From Latrodectus hesperus (lineage: Eukaryota; Arthropoda; Arachnida; Araneae; Theridiidae): a stretch of 64,000 bases of DNA. Where the stretch lies: positions 12,837,125-12,901,124 of the forward strand of contig CM075862.1 of the NCBI GenBank assembly GCA_037975125.1, given 5' to 3'. Numbering within the stretch: position 1 is the first letter of the stretch; the number at the start of each line of letters is the position of its first letter. A model generated the notes under the pieces. The model was given only the letters and a program-made list of their open reading frames with translations, was not told the DNA's origin and did no database searches. Made by a program: the position numbers and the translations under genes. Positions 25,336 through 36,965 of this stretch are shown one piece after another.

Positions 25336-27172
25336 CAGCTGATGCATAATCTCTCTGGCGAATTTTTGATTTTTTTGGTGATAAAGAAGTGTTGTTAAGC
25401 TGGCATAATTGTGACATAAAAATACTTTCTAAAATAAAGTTTGCATATCTAAATACTAAAATTAAAACAGATAAACAATAACAATCATAAACATATTTTT
25501 TAAATATTAGGATTTTGAAAAAGAAAGCATAAAAATATTAATTTTGCAAATTTAAATAAAACTTAGGAAAACATAGGAACAACGATTTTGAAAATGTAAA
25601 TACAAATACTAAGAAAAACATAGCACAGTATATAGCTCTCTTTAATCCCAACCCTATTAAACAAGACTTCATTTAATCCAGATAGCCATTCAGATGTACA
25701 TACTGTGTAAATAAAAGACAAGTTAGCACAATAATATATTTTTATTAAAGCTGAGTGTTGACCTTAGATAAAGGGACATACTTTCTCTCTTATCCCTAGA
25801 TCAGTTCTCACTTCTCACTTTTTGTCTATCTACTGATATGCAACTCATCACAATTAGTGCTATGCTGTGTTTCACTGTGAATTCTGTATTTTTGTGTGAA
25901 GCATCATTTGCAGTGGGCAGTGATTGGGATGGTGACCACATTTTTTACCTCACTGGGTTGCTGGAGCTCTGTGGGCTATGGAGATATCCATATTAATATG
26001 TGATGTCCAAAGTCCTTCCTCTGGTGTGATATTGATATGGAGAGGAGGATGCCAGCTCAGGTGTGACCTCATCACCTGACCAAGGTTCAACATTATGAGG
26101 CAATTCTAAATACCTTAACCTTAAGCTACAATCCAGAACTCACATGCACTGTTATGAATGTATTTAATTTTGTGCAGTGGTTTTTATTTTTTGTGTCTGA
26201 ATAGATGAGAAAATACAGTGCTGATCAGTAAACCTATTGAAGAGAAGAAACATAAGCACAAAACTTTCCTTGACTGATAAACTTGCCAGAAAAACTTGAA
26301 AAGGGTGCATTTGTTGCAAGTACATGTGTAGAATATTGAAGGTAAATAAACAATATCAGATATTTCAAAGAAAAAAGATGAACTAAGCAAATTTGTTCTT
26401 AAACTCAATATTAAAAAGAAAGCAAGTGTAAAATTTTTACTGGGTACAGTGGCATGTTTATATACCTTGGCTCAATATATATAGGTTATTTTGTTTAACC
26501 ATGTAAAAACACTTACTGGATCACTCCACAGAACCATGGGTTTTCACACACACTTATGTGATGTAATGGAGGAAAATAAAAGGCCCGTTTTCCATTATAA
26601 TTGTCTATTTTTACAAAACAAAAATAAACAATGACAAAAACATATTGCATTCCAAAGCTACAGGTCTTGCTTTACTAATAGCAGCAAATAGCAGAGAAGC
26701 TTACTTCAGAAAGGCACACAGGACAGTCAAAGCATCAGCTTAGAAGAGTATACACCTGCAGCATGCAAGGGGTTAATCCATACTTTCATAAAGTCAGACA
26801 ACCTGGATTCTATATTAGTCTGGATTTATATGATTTTTATTGTAACATCAATTCCACAAATGTAAATATAAATTATAAAATATAATTTAAATTACCTAAT
26901 AATTTAAATAAAAGAAAACATAAGAACTTCAATTCCAAAAACGTAAATATAAATTATAAGAATATCGTTTCCTATAAAATGTGTAACTCTGAAACAAAGT
27001 GTTCTAAATTCCCTCGTTATGACATAAATACTAGGGTTACCCAAATAGAATGTTGTATATTCTTAATAATCTCAGTCTCTAACTTATAAAAAACCCTGTG
27101 GTTTTTAGATAAACAATGATATGCAAAAATATTCTAACCAAAAATTCACCAAAATGATTAATACAGCAGCTG
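25336..27172. mobile_element. TIR element X, copy 1, interrupted
   Basis: The ends are CAGCTGATGCATAATC and, inverted, GATTAATACAGCAGCTG. Internal left (25360-25620) and right (about 26820-27150) parts align with the compact copy at 55113-55954. Shared blocks include GATAAAGAAGTGTTG versus GACAAAGAAATGTTG and AAATACTAGGGTT. About 1.1 kb in the middle is foreign to copy 2 and contains the repeat at 25905-26110. No protein-coding signal, so it is a non-autonomous element. Confidence 0.7.
25905..26110 (+). repeat. Interspersed repeat Y inside element X
   Basis: A GC-richer block containing GATGCCAGCTCAGGTGTGAC, CTCATCACCTGACC and TTCAACATTATGAGG. The segment from GGAGAGGAGG onward recurs at 49620-49702. 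I recall similar strings as abundant repeats in orb-weaver genomes, but this needs a database check. It may be a retroelement tail or LTR fragment. Confidence 0.65.
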
Positions 27173-28160
27173 TTCCTAGGACTTTACCAGAATACAATTA
27201 ATTCAAAATATTGTGTTAAAAAAAGTTTAGTAAGAACTTTCTCCAAAAATATTTAGTGGTATACAATTTAAATTACCTAATTATTTAAGTAAAAGAAAAC
27301 ATAAGAACTTCAATTTCAAAAACGTAAATATATATTATAAGAATATCTTTTTATATTATTCCAATATTTTTTCCCCCTCAAATACACCATACATATATTA
27401 AGCCATAATTTGTGACAATATAATTACATTGTTGATCAGTAACATTGCTGTCCTGTTTACACGTTTTTGTAAATTTCTTTTCATAACATATGAAGCAAAA
27501 TTTAATGTAGAAAAGGCTGTAAGACACGATATACATTTCTTATCAATCATTTTAAATGTCATTTTTAACAGAAAAAAAATAAATCACTTAAAATTATCAA
27601 GTAAATAAATTAAATAATTTATGAATTCAATGTTTTTAGCTATAAATTAAGTTTAAAACAGCTCATCGTTTTATTTTCACAATTCTCATTTTCAGATTCA
27701 AAACACTTTTGTTTATTTACAATGGTTGAGGCTGCTCCTGACGACTAAAATGCTAATAAGCACAGCCAACCACGTCATAAATTTGAAGCATGGATAAGTG
27801 ACGGAGTCCATATACCCAATCAAAGTTGACATTCTTTAATGTAACATTGTGCACTGATTTTGCATTTTGATATTTAATGATTTCATATTTAAAAATTTGT
27901 CGATTTATAAAGATACCCGAATACCTTTTTTTATGGCAATTTTGACTTGACCAAAATACCAAACAGTGCTTTTTTTTTGCTTATTATTTAAGCAGAAACA
28001 GGTTCCTAATATCAGTTGGAATTTTGTCGATATCTCAACTAGATTTGAAATTATATCAATTTAAAGAAACCGGAAGCTCTGAAAAATTGAGCTTTTGTGT
28101 GTTTCCAGTTTTAGTTTCAATTTGTTTCTAATTTCTAATACCTTTATCCATAAACTCGTC
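27173..28160. other. AT-rich DNA, left flank of a transposase relic
   Basis: A minus-strand open frame of 69 codons at 27753-27962 has no recognisable family. The block 27720-27860 is less AT-rich than its surroundings and may be the terminal region of the Mutator-like relic to its right, but no inverted partner was found. Confidence 0.35.
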
Positions 28161-28162
28161 TA

Positions 28163-28540
28163 ATAATGATGATGACTCAAAAGGATTTTTGTGAAAGTGA
28201 AAGATGCTTATGGCGATAATATTATTTCTAAAATGGAACATACTAGCCATATTCAGAAACGAGTGGGATCAAACCTATAAAAACTAATAAATAAAGTACC
28301 AGGCCTCTTATAGGGAAAGGAAAATTGACGAATTCCCTTATTGAAAAAATTCAAAATTATTATGGAATTACAATACGCAGTAATGTGGGAAATTTTGAAG
28401 CAATGCAACAAAATGTTGCAAAATGCAGTACTGTTTCATTGTGCATCAAATTCAAACATATAAATGCCTGGACAGTGGCCGATTGGTGAAGATTATAGAA
28501 TTATTTCTTATCAAAGAAAAGGAGATTGTACGTATAAAAC
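28163..28540 (+). pseudogene. Mutator-like transposase relic
   Basis: Broken frames are readable as HTSHIQKRVGSNL, then GKLTNSLIEKIQNYYGITIR followed by SNVGNFEAM, then FHCASN and a PVGED-like end. This order (H.QKRMG, GKLT..LID.LQ.YYG.AIR.N, FHC.S, CP.GEDSWC) is what I know from the Mutator-like transposase domain proteins that are abundant in arthropod genomes. There are several stops and at least two frameshifts. Only a short central piece remains, so no catalytic residues can be assessed. Confidence 0.7.
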
Positions 28541-28773
28541 AGGCGAGTTTTAAGTTTCTGTTATTATTAAAAATAAGTATAATTTAAAAATAATGTTCTT
28601 TTTCTAGTTATTGTACATTTTGTGAAATCAAAATGAATTGTTACGATATTTATCTGATAGCAAAACATGATAACTAAAAATGATATTGCTTCTTATTTTT
28701 GAAATTTGGTGTGAATGCTATTTAAGTATAATTTTAAGGAATAGACTACCCTTACATGGATACATTCATTTTC

Positions 28774-31666
28774 AACCATTTTAAAATAACATTTGCCCTA
28801 TTCGCACTAGGAGAGCTAAACTCCAATGTCCTTGGTGGAATGACTCTCTAGCAGCCAAAAGGGCAAATGTTAGGAAACTTTTTAATAAAGCCAAGAAAAA
28901 TGGTGAATGGGAGAAGAACTATAAAACGACTCTCACTAATTATAACAAACTTGTTAGGAAAAGCAAAATTAACTCCTGGAGGAAGTTCTGTGAAGAGATA
29001 GATTCTATCTCTGAAGGTGGAGCTAGACTCCAAAAACTCCTCAAAAGGCATGAACCTATTTTGGTTGGCACCTTAAAGGACCAGGAGGGTAATTTTGCTG
29101 CTTCCGGGAAAGAGGTTATGGAAATTATGACCAAAACCCACTTTCCAGGAGCTGGAAATATTTTTAGCAACGAAAGGGAGCACTGCAAAGAGTCAATAGC
29201 GATCAATGGACCATCGCTAAAAATATCGTTAACTACAACAATGTTAAATGGGCAATCTCTGCCTTTAAACCTCTAAAAAGCCCATGGCTTGATGGAATTA
29301 TGCCCACCATGATCCAGAAGGCAGAGGAGGTTATCACACCAGTGCAAACTAGAATTTACAGAGCTAACTTAGCACTGGGTTACATACCAAAGATATGGTA
29401 GAAGACCAGGATTTTTTTCATTCCTAATCCTAGCAAGGACACCTATGACCAGGCCAGGTCATACAGACGTATCAATCTTTCTTCATTCTTCCTTAAAATT
29501 ATGGAGAAAATCATTGATCGGCATATTAGAGATTACTTGGGTAGTAACAGTCCCTTGCATGCTCTTCAATTTGCCAATCAACCCGGCAAATCTACTGAAA
29601 CTGTTTTACATCAGCTAGTTTATAAGATTGGAACCACTCTGGATCAAAAAGAAATTGCCTTGGCAACTGTCCTCGACATCCAAGGTACCTTTGATAACAC
29701 TTCCCATCTATCCATCCTCAATGCACTTAGAGGGGCAGGGATTAATCAGACCCTGTGTACTTGGATTGAGGCCTTGATTTCGGATACATGTATACAAATG
29801 AGCATCTTCAGTGAATCATTTGAAAAAAAGACTACTAGAGGTTGTCCTCAAGGAGGTGTTCTCTCACCATTACTTTGGAACCTAGTTGTAAATAGCCTCA
29901 TAAAATATCTAAATGATACGGGCTATTTTACGCAAGGATATGCTGATGACATTTTCATCCTTATCCTTGGCAAAGATTTCGACATAACTTGTCATCTCAT
30001 GCAGGATGCTCTAAGTTATGTAGGTCAATGGTGCAGGGACCTGATGGTTAATCCTCAGAAAACCTACCTTGTACCTTTTACACGCAAAAGGAAAAGGAAG
30101 CGTTTTTTCATATCAAAACTTTTTGATGTTGAAATCAATGTGGCTTCAGAGGTGAAGTATCTGGGCATTTATTTAGACCAAAAACTCACCTGGAATAAGC
30201 ACATTGATGATAGAATTAACCGAGCAAAGAAAAGCATTATGATTTGCAGGCGAATTCTTGGTAAAAACTGGGGTCTACGTCCAAAACTGATGTGTTTGGA
30301 AGTACACAGCTGTTGTCAGGCCCATTCTCACATATGCCTGTGTGATCTGGTGGCGTAAGGTGGAACAGAAGACTGTGACTGACAGACTAGGAGGTCTACA
30401 AAGACTGGCCTGTCTCTGTATCGCAGGAGCAGTGTCCTCCGCGCCAACCAGAGCATTGGAAGTTATATTGGATCTGACTCCCTTAGGCATCTTCGTCCGC
30501 AGCAGTGCCAGAATGACTGCATACAGAATAAAGCTACAAAACCAATGGTACGATCAACCTGTTGCCAAAGAGCAGAGGGGTATTACCGGGAAAATTCAAG
30601 ATCCTACTTTCCTGATGCCTTCGGACATCATGGAAAAGTCATACATGTTTGAAAGGACATTTGAAATAGTTTTTCCGACCAAAGACGAATGGGACAACAA
30701 CATGTTCGAAACTAAAACAGGAGATCTAACCTGGTACACAGATGGATTGCTGAAAAACAGCCTCTCAGGACTGGGAGTATGCGGCGTTTCACCAAGAACC
30801 AACCTATCTGTAAGCCTTGGGCGATACGCTACGGTCTTCCAGGCAAAAGTTTTGGTCATTATCCTTTGTCTGCGACTAAATATGAGGAAGGGCTACCACG
30901 GTAGGCTGATTCTCATTTTTAGTGGCAGTGAAGCCGCTTTAAAAGCGCTCAATTCTTTCGAAATCAAATCTAAAATGATTTTGGAAAGCAGAAACCTTCT
31001 TACAGAACTGGCAACTAGAAACAAGGTGATCCTTGTATGGGTGCCAGGGCACAAAGGTATCGAAGGTAATGAAAGGGCTGATGAACTTGCTAAACAAGGA
31101 TCGTCTTTTGTTCCCATCGGTTCAGAACCTTTTTGTGGGATCAATTTGAAGACCGCAATGACCAATGTTCTTAGATGGGAAAAACAGAAGATGTATGAAG
31201 TTTTGCTCAACACTCATGGTCAAACCCACGCTAAAAGTATGATCTGTGGATCATCAGCGAGGATTGCCTCTGAAATTCTAAGATTCTCTTGGCAGAAGAT
31301 ACGTTTAATCGTAGGCTTCATAACTGGGCACTACTATTTCAGAAAACACCTCCATAAAATGGGACAGTTTCAGCAAGACCCTATCTGCAGGAAATGTCAT
31401 ATGCAAGTGGAAACGGCCAAGCATATCATTTACGAATGCGAGGCTCTTGCCCTCCTTAGAGTAACTTCTTTAGGCATCATCCATACTAGAGAATTACACC
31501 TAGACTCCATTAAAGTATTATCGGACTTTATTAATAAAGTGGGTGACCCGAACAACTGGAACTAGGAAACATTGGGTTTGGAGTTAATAGTACAAAATGC
31601 TGATAATAGCAGAGGTGCCCTATGACATACAAACCCAACTCTAAGAAGATGAAGAACCATTTTAAA
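28774..31666 (+). mobile_element. I-group-like LINE, 5' truncated, 12-bp target-site duplication
   Basis: AACCATTTTAAA is duplicated at 28774-28785 and 31655-31666, so the insert is 28786-31654 (2.87 kb). It starts between the endonuclease and reverse transcriptase domains. It carries reverse transcriptase, RNase H and a C-terminal zinc-knuckle-like region, followed by a 3' UTR ending CTCTAAGAAGATGAAG. The shorter copy at 20009-20417 has the same 3' end with a cleaner (AAG)n tail. RNase H plus reverse transcriptase is known from the I/LOA/R1-related groups; I cannot name the clade more exactly. Confidence 0.95.
28800..31565 (+). pseudogene. LINE ORF2: reverse transcriptase + RNase H, three breaks
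   Basis: Order: linker (WWNDSLAAKRANVRKLFNKA), fingers (SAFKPLKSPWLDGIMP), palm and thumb in the open frame 29501-30358. The palm shows DIQGTFDNTS, TTRGCPQGGVLSPLLWN and GYADDIFILI, so the Y-A-D-D metal site is intact. A second open frame, 30342-31565, holds RNase H (LTWYTDG; VPGHKGIEGNERADELAKQG) and CRKCHMQVETAKHIIYECEA. Breaks: a frameshift near 29200, TAG at 29399-29401, and a frameshift near 30298. In RNase H the usual catalytic glutamate (FQAE) is lysine and the DSEAA aspartate is glycine. This copy is dead. Confidence 0.93.
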
Positions 31667-33783
31667 GAGTCATTTTTAAAAATAATATTTTCTTTCAGTT
31701 TTCATAGAAAGTATGATAAAAGTAAGCATTATAAAATTAAGTATCAAAATTTTAACTCTCTATTCCATAGTCTATTCTCTTAAATCTACCATTTGGTAAG
31801 TATAAAATTTAAATAATTGAAAAATATCCATTAGAACTTGTTGAATTCATTAGAACAATGTTTTGCGTAATTAATGATTGTTTTGCAATTTTTCACAAAA
31901 AATTATTTATTAATTGGGATAAAAAAAGAAATAGAAATTAATTGTATCTTTTTAGCAGTTTTAACTTTAATACATTATTTGGAAAATATAAATACATTTT
32001 AAATTCGGTTTTGATTTTTTTTTCTAATGTATTTGGGTACATTAACCTGTTAACGAATTTATAATTTTCAAAAAAAAAAAAAAAAAAAAAGGTCATATAA
32101 GTGCCTATTTTTTATTCAAGAAAATTTGAATATAGTGCTGACATTTAATATAAAATAAACTATCTCCAATTACATTAAAATAGGTGTAGTATTGCCATCT
32201 GGTGTGTAAAATGAAAAAAATAAATATTTATCCAGCTATATGAAATAGATTGTAGTAATCTTTTTTGTGAATTACTTTCGATTCGAACACTCTGGTCAGG
32301 AAATATCACGGTACGAGAAATACCAAAAGCTTACCCGTGATTTTGACGGGAATAAAAAGAAAGGAGTTAAATTTAACGCTTAATCCATTAGTTAATATAG
32401 AATTTTTCGTCCAATCGATTTGTCTTAAACCATATTATCTACATTGTATTTTTTTTTTTTGACTACCAAAAATGGTAATTTTTAATTATGTGAGCATCCC
32501 TTTAAATTATTTCACAAATTTGGATTTATTTTCTCTACATCACATCATTATTATTATTATTACGCTACATTATTTTGAAATGAAAGTATTTAAATTTTAC
32601 ATACTTTGAACCTTCTCGAATTTGAGTTTTATCAAAAACCTAGTTTGAGTCAGAGCTAATCCTTTTTCTATGGTTTGAGCTACGTATACTTTTGGTTTAG
32701 TTTGTATTCAAAAAATTTTACGCTATGAATTTTTTAAAAAATTAGTAATATATTTAAACAATATGTAGCTCTTCATAATGACTAAAATTGTAACATGATA
32801 GCATTTCAAAAAAGGCAAAGAACTAATTAAATATACTTGAGCATCACTTTTACAAGTTTTAAGGAAACCAATTTCTAAATGTATTTCTTTAAATGAAATA
32901 GCTGCTAATTTAAAGTTTTAAAATTCTGCTCAATCTTTCTCAAACGTCACGCTTTTGAATGGAAGTTTTATTAGTATCAAAAAAGTAGAAAAGCGAATTG
33001 TCTCGTCTTGAAGTTTCATTGTATTATAAAGGAATGCTTACATTCAGACAAAATATTATAATACAAATATTACTTTTTTGTAAAAAAAGGTTATTTATTC
33101 ATGTAAAAAGTGTTTGATTAAATAATTAAAAGTAATAATTTTAAACTAAATTAGTTTATAATTAAAAGTAATAATTTTAAAATTTATTAATTTAAATTAA
33201 ACAAACGCATAAAAATATTTTGCTGGATGAATCTCTTGTGTGATTACTTCATATCTTAAAGCACTTTATATTAAATTAAAAACTTTTTCATTTTTAAATT
33301 CAGCTTTATAATTCTCAATATCTTTCAATCAAGAATCTGATTAAGAATAACATTTAGATATTCTCTGCCCCAAGTGCAGCTCGATAGTATGATCTTCAGC
33401 ATGCCTTGACGTTGTAATGATTGTATTTCCTCGTATGAGAGACATACGATGTAATAAACATCTTACCAACAACGAACTGCTCAGTTAATCAGTTAGGAGA
33501 TATGTGCTGCAAATGCTCTAAGGAGCTATAATCGTGGTTTAGTATCATACATACAGCATCTCCTTTGTTCTTTCACACTTGTTTAAAACATAATCACGTT
33601 CGTTTTAATTTTGCAACTCCGACATTATCTTAAATTTATAGACATATGTGCGTATTTCAATTAAATCAATACATTAACTTAAAATATGTATAACAGCCCA
33701 TATTAATTTCTTAAATTAAACCCATTAAAAATGTTTTTAAAAAATACTAAAAATTTACCTATTTTAAGTATTTTTTTTTTAAA
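31667..33783. other. AT-rich intergenic DNA
   Basis: No coding signal. It contains a 22-nt poly(A) tract at about 32069-32091, a CTCF-like motif at 32192-32206, and a somewhat less AT-rich block at 33360-33600 (CTGCCCCAAGTGCAGCTCG) of unknown nature. Confidence 0.45.
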
Positions 33784-34078
33784 AAAAAGACTTGTTTCTG
33801 TGTGCCAGCTAGGTTGGCATTATGGGGTGCGCTGCTCCACTCTTTTTCCAACTGAACAATATTTAGGTGTGAAGTCCGACTTCATCAGTACACACATGTT
33901 ATAAGTACCCGTTTATGGGGTAGGCACAACCACTCACAACCTTTTAATACAAGGAAAGGATAAAGACAGGATAGATAGAGAAAGTTCATCCATACCCAAA
34001 CCGGGATTCGAACCCAGGTATCCCTATCCGCAGTCAGGTGCGCTGACCACTAGACAAGTTGGGCGGCTGAAAAAGACT
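33784..34078 (-). mobile_element. tRNA-headed SINE, family B, 9-bp target-site duplication
   Basis: AAAAAGACT occurs at 33784-33792 and 34070-34078. On the minus strand the 277-bp element starts with a clear tRNA-like head: A box GTCTAGTGGTCAGCGCACC and B box GGGTTCGAATCCCGG. The tail reads CAACCTAGCTGGCACACAG. Confidence 0.9.
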
Positions 34079-34422
34079 AATTTTATATGCCATTTCTTTT
34101 GAATAAGTTCGATGGTAGACGCTAAAATTAATGCAATTTTCAAATTCTGATAAAAGCAATTTTATAAAATTAGAATATATTTCATTTGATTTCAATTACA
34201 AATCACTTTATTTGCATTTTATTTAATGCAAAATTCTAAAAATACATTCAGATTTGAATTTATTAGGAAAAATGTTTGTGCAATAAAAGTAATAAAAAAT
34301 TTTATTCACATACATTTTACTTGACGATGTATTTTATGACAATATATTTTAATAAAAGGAAAACAATAAATAATTATTTATACCAAATTTAAACTCAAAA
34401 CTTTGATTAACATACTTTTTCA
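34079..34422. other. AT-rich flank of the hAT relic
   Basis: No coding signal. Expected to hold the N-terminal (BED-finger) part of the hAT relic, but nothing is readable. Confidence 0.4.
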
Positions 34423-34778
34423 ACAGTCGGCATTTATAGTTGTACAATTTGGGCTATTATTTATTAGAGGTATTGATAAGAACTTTGAAATTACTGAGGA
34501 ACTGGCGCGCATGAGTTCTTTAAAAGGAGCTACAACGGAATGTGATATTTTTCTGTAATCTTAGGATGGGCTTTTAATTTTGAAAGTGCCTATAAAAATG
34601 TATGTAATATTATGACCGATGGAACACCAAATGTGACAGAAAAAAATCTGAATTTCTTGGAATTTTTAATCAAAATTATTCAGGGAGTATTGTTTTCGCT
34701 TACATTGTGTAATGAATCAACATGCTCTGCGTAAATCTGCATTGAATGTAAAACCCGGGCTGAGCTGTGGTAAAGATT
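34423..34778 (+). pseudogene. hAT transposase relic, N-proximal part (split by a LINE)
   Basis: Frames read FIVVQFGLLFIRGIDKNFEI, then TEELARMSSLKGATTECDIF, then a decayed VLMTDGTPNVTEKN region. In the ZBED5/GTF2IRD2-type hAT family the order is A.LAVFIRGVDENFEITEE, K.TTTGEDIF, VTTDGAPSM, which matches well; the aspartate of TDGTP corresponds to a conserved acidic position. Multiple stops. The frame runs into the GTGGTAAAGATT target site and resumes at 36172. Confidence 0.85.
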
Positions 34779-36183
34779 GGTGGGTGGTGGTGGGACTAAC
34801 CCCCATCTGGTCTAGTGGAACTAGACCAGATCCATGAGATCATAGACAGCCAAAAAGTCCAAAAGCAGATGTGGAGTTTTCACAGCCTCCTCACGAGAAA
34901 ACCCCAAGCACTTCAAAATGTGTTGCAGGCAAAACGGAGCATTGTCGCACTTGGGGCATGTTGGGTATTTTCTTTCACCGTCCTCAAAGATCATACACTT
35001 CAAGTGGCCTGTAGAAAGTCGAGATAGTGTCGTCTGATGTACTTTGGAGCCCTTAAATGTTGTGGCGGCTCCAGGATGTCTTTGGAAGTACCAAGGGTGA
35101 GCAGGAGGATCAGCCCAGGTTTTAGAAGTAAGTTGTTTAGTAATGGAGGAGATCTCTGATGGTGTTAGTGACATGCGATCTTCCGGGTTCAAAGGATTAC
35201 TGGCGACAGCCTTTGCAAGGTCATCGGCTACTTTTCCCAGGCAGACCAACATACGAAGGGACCCACTGGAGGTGGATTGGGTGTTGGGCTGAAATTCTTT
35301 TCAACAAGAGTAGAATAGTTCTACTAGTACTGTCGCCGATGGATTTCCAATTGAAAAAGTGCTGGATCGAGGATCGACTGTCTGTAAGGATCCATACCTC
35401 AGAGAAATCATTTTGTGTATTGTTATCTAACAAAGAAAGTCCACTCATGATGGCGATGAGTTCCGTTCCAAAGACGGACGTGTGGTCAACAGTGCTTTTT
35501 TCAAGCTTAATGGAATGACTGGGGAGTTCAATACATACTCCGCTGCCAGTTGCATTGGTCTCCAATTTGCTTCCATCAGTATAAACCCTGGCTGCTCCGA
35601 TAGGAATCTTGTCAATTGTCTCTAGGGCCATTTGCTTTAGTAAGCATGGGTGGTCCGACTTTTTACTTGCATCGAGCGTTAGGTTGGGATGGAAAGTGAC
35701 TCCCTGGAGGCCAAACGCAGGGTTAATCAAAGGTGTCAAGCAGAAGGGCTCAACATAAGGATACAGCAAGTTCTGTAAGTGTGCTTGGGAGAATGGACTA
35801 TTACGTTTTAATCTTTGGTTACTGCTCCAATTAATTAAATATTGTGATGTTCTGTGTTGGTCTCCACAGCTGATCAGTTTATTGAAGTACTTACACCGTC
35901 CTTCTTACAAGCAATACTTCCTTCTCATATGTAATGGTTGAAGGTCGCACTGGTACAGAGCTAAATTGTTAGGGCACGGAACGGGGGAAATATGTCGGGA
36001 GAGTAATTTTCTGTTAGGGTCACCCATGGCGTGAAGGCCGTTCCAATATGCTCAACTAAGGTCTGCAGGCATAGGAACCAAATCAGTCTTCTACCTTAGG
36101 TTCTAACATAGGACAAAGTGCTCTAGGTCTCCGGATCAACAGAAGCTGTCAAATTTTCCCCTTTACCATGAGTGGTAAAGATT
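34767..36183 (-). mobile_element. LINE fragment inserted into the hAT relic, 12-bp target-site duplication
   Basis: GTGGTAAAGATT is present at 34767-34778 and 36172-36183. The 1,393-bp insert (34779-36171, minus strand) is a 5'-truncated LINE of the same type as 38614-40135, with reverse transcriptase end, RNase H and a C-terminal cysteine-rich region. Confidence 0.93.
34821..36100 (-). pseudogene. LINE ORF2 C-terminal region with RNase H, frameshifted
   Basis: Minus strand. Decayed thumb/connector (CPNNLALYQCDLQPLHMRR; WSSNQRLKRNSPFSQ), then an open frame 35769-35221 with RNase H residues D (ARVYTDGSK), E (VFGTELIAI) and D (WILTDSRSS). It then breaks at QWVPSYVGLPGKSS. The second frame (to 34821) continues with ADDLAKAV and the TCPKCDNAPFCLQHILKCLG zinc-knuckle-like end, finishing DLMDLV. 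There is at least one frameshift near 35235 and a stop near 35905. Confidence 0.88.
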
Positions 36184-36965
36184 ATAAATACTATTCGATC
36201 TCATGGCTTACTCATAGGCGATTTCGAAATTTTCTTCAATCCATGTATTTGAATACTCTGATGTACTGTATTACACCAGAGTAAGGTGACTCAGTTCAGG
36301 ATGCGTTTTCTAGAGAAAGACAGTGTTCTGTGGAATGGGAAATATTAGAAGATGCAGAATGGCATTGGGACTTTGTATTTTTCATAAATTTTCTTTGTCC
36401 TATGCACAACTTGAATATCAAAATTCTAAGGAAAAATCATTTTATGAATCTCTGGGCACATCTTAAAGCTTTTAAACTAAAACTTAATCTGTTTACAGGG
36501 CAGCTAGCTAAGAACGACTTGTCTCATTTCCCGAGGTTAAGCTCAATACCCTCAGTAAGTGAAGAAAAGCTTAAGAATTATGAAGATGGCTCGAAAAAAT
36601 CTGTATTTTGAGTTCAAACACAGATTTTAAGATTTCAGTGCCATTCAAACAGAATTGAATATTTTTACCATGACTTTCAACGTAAACTGTGAAGAAATGA
36701 GCTCAGATTTGAAGCTAGAATCAATTGAACTGCAATTTAACAAGCATCTCAAGCAGCTGTTTATGCTCTAAAGTTAGAGTTTCACAAATCATTATCGAAA
36801 TTAAGTTTCCCAAATTTAATATCTCTCACCCAAAAAATCAGTACTGTGTTTACTTCATCTTATATAAGTGAACAATTGTTTTTTCATTTATGAACCTTGG
36901 AAAGAATGACGTTTCAGAAGTAGACTGACAGACGAGCGTTTAACATCGTTTTTTAAAATCAATGC
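36172..36965 (+). pseudogene. hAT transposase relic, C-terminal part
   Basis: Continues directly from the target-site duplication as VVKIINTIRSHGLTHRRF, then an open piece 36330-36611 containing LWAHLKAFKLKLNLFTGQLA and HFPRL. After that come decayed ISTVFTSSYISEQLF and RLTDERL stretches. These follow the order of hAT proteins: FIRS+GLNHRQF, a long helical insert with H+KAF..KL.LF..QL...HFP, and the C-terminal dimerisation segment with LFGSTY.CE..FS and SRLTDEHL. At least four breaks. Confidence 0.85.

Noticed and set aside
25147..25347. Protein gene shared with 54973-55218 (minus strand)
   Set aside because: The frames overlap the left end of TIR element X and run partly outside it. The similarity is that of the element's ends, and the reading frames are not conserved between copies.
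27753..27962. Minus-strand frame tested as a missing MTPAP 5' exon
   Set aside because: No resemblance to the RL domain or a mitochondrial targeting peptide, and no good splice borders in the required phase.
30893..31213. Antisense frame opposite the LINE RNase H
   Set aside because: Shadow of the ORF2 coding strand; no independent motif. The same holds for the antisense frames at 28848, 30275, 30596 and 34815-35518.
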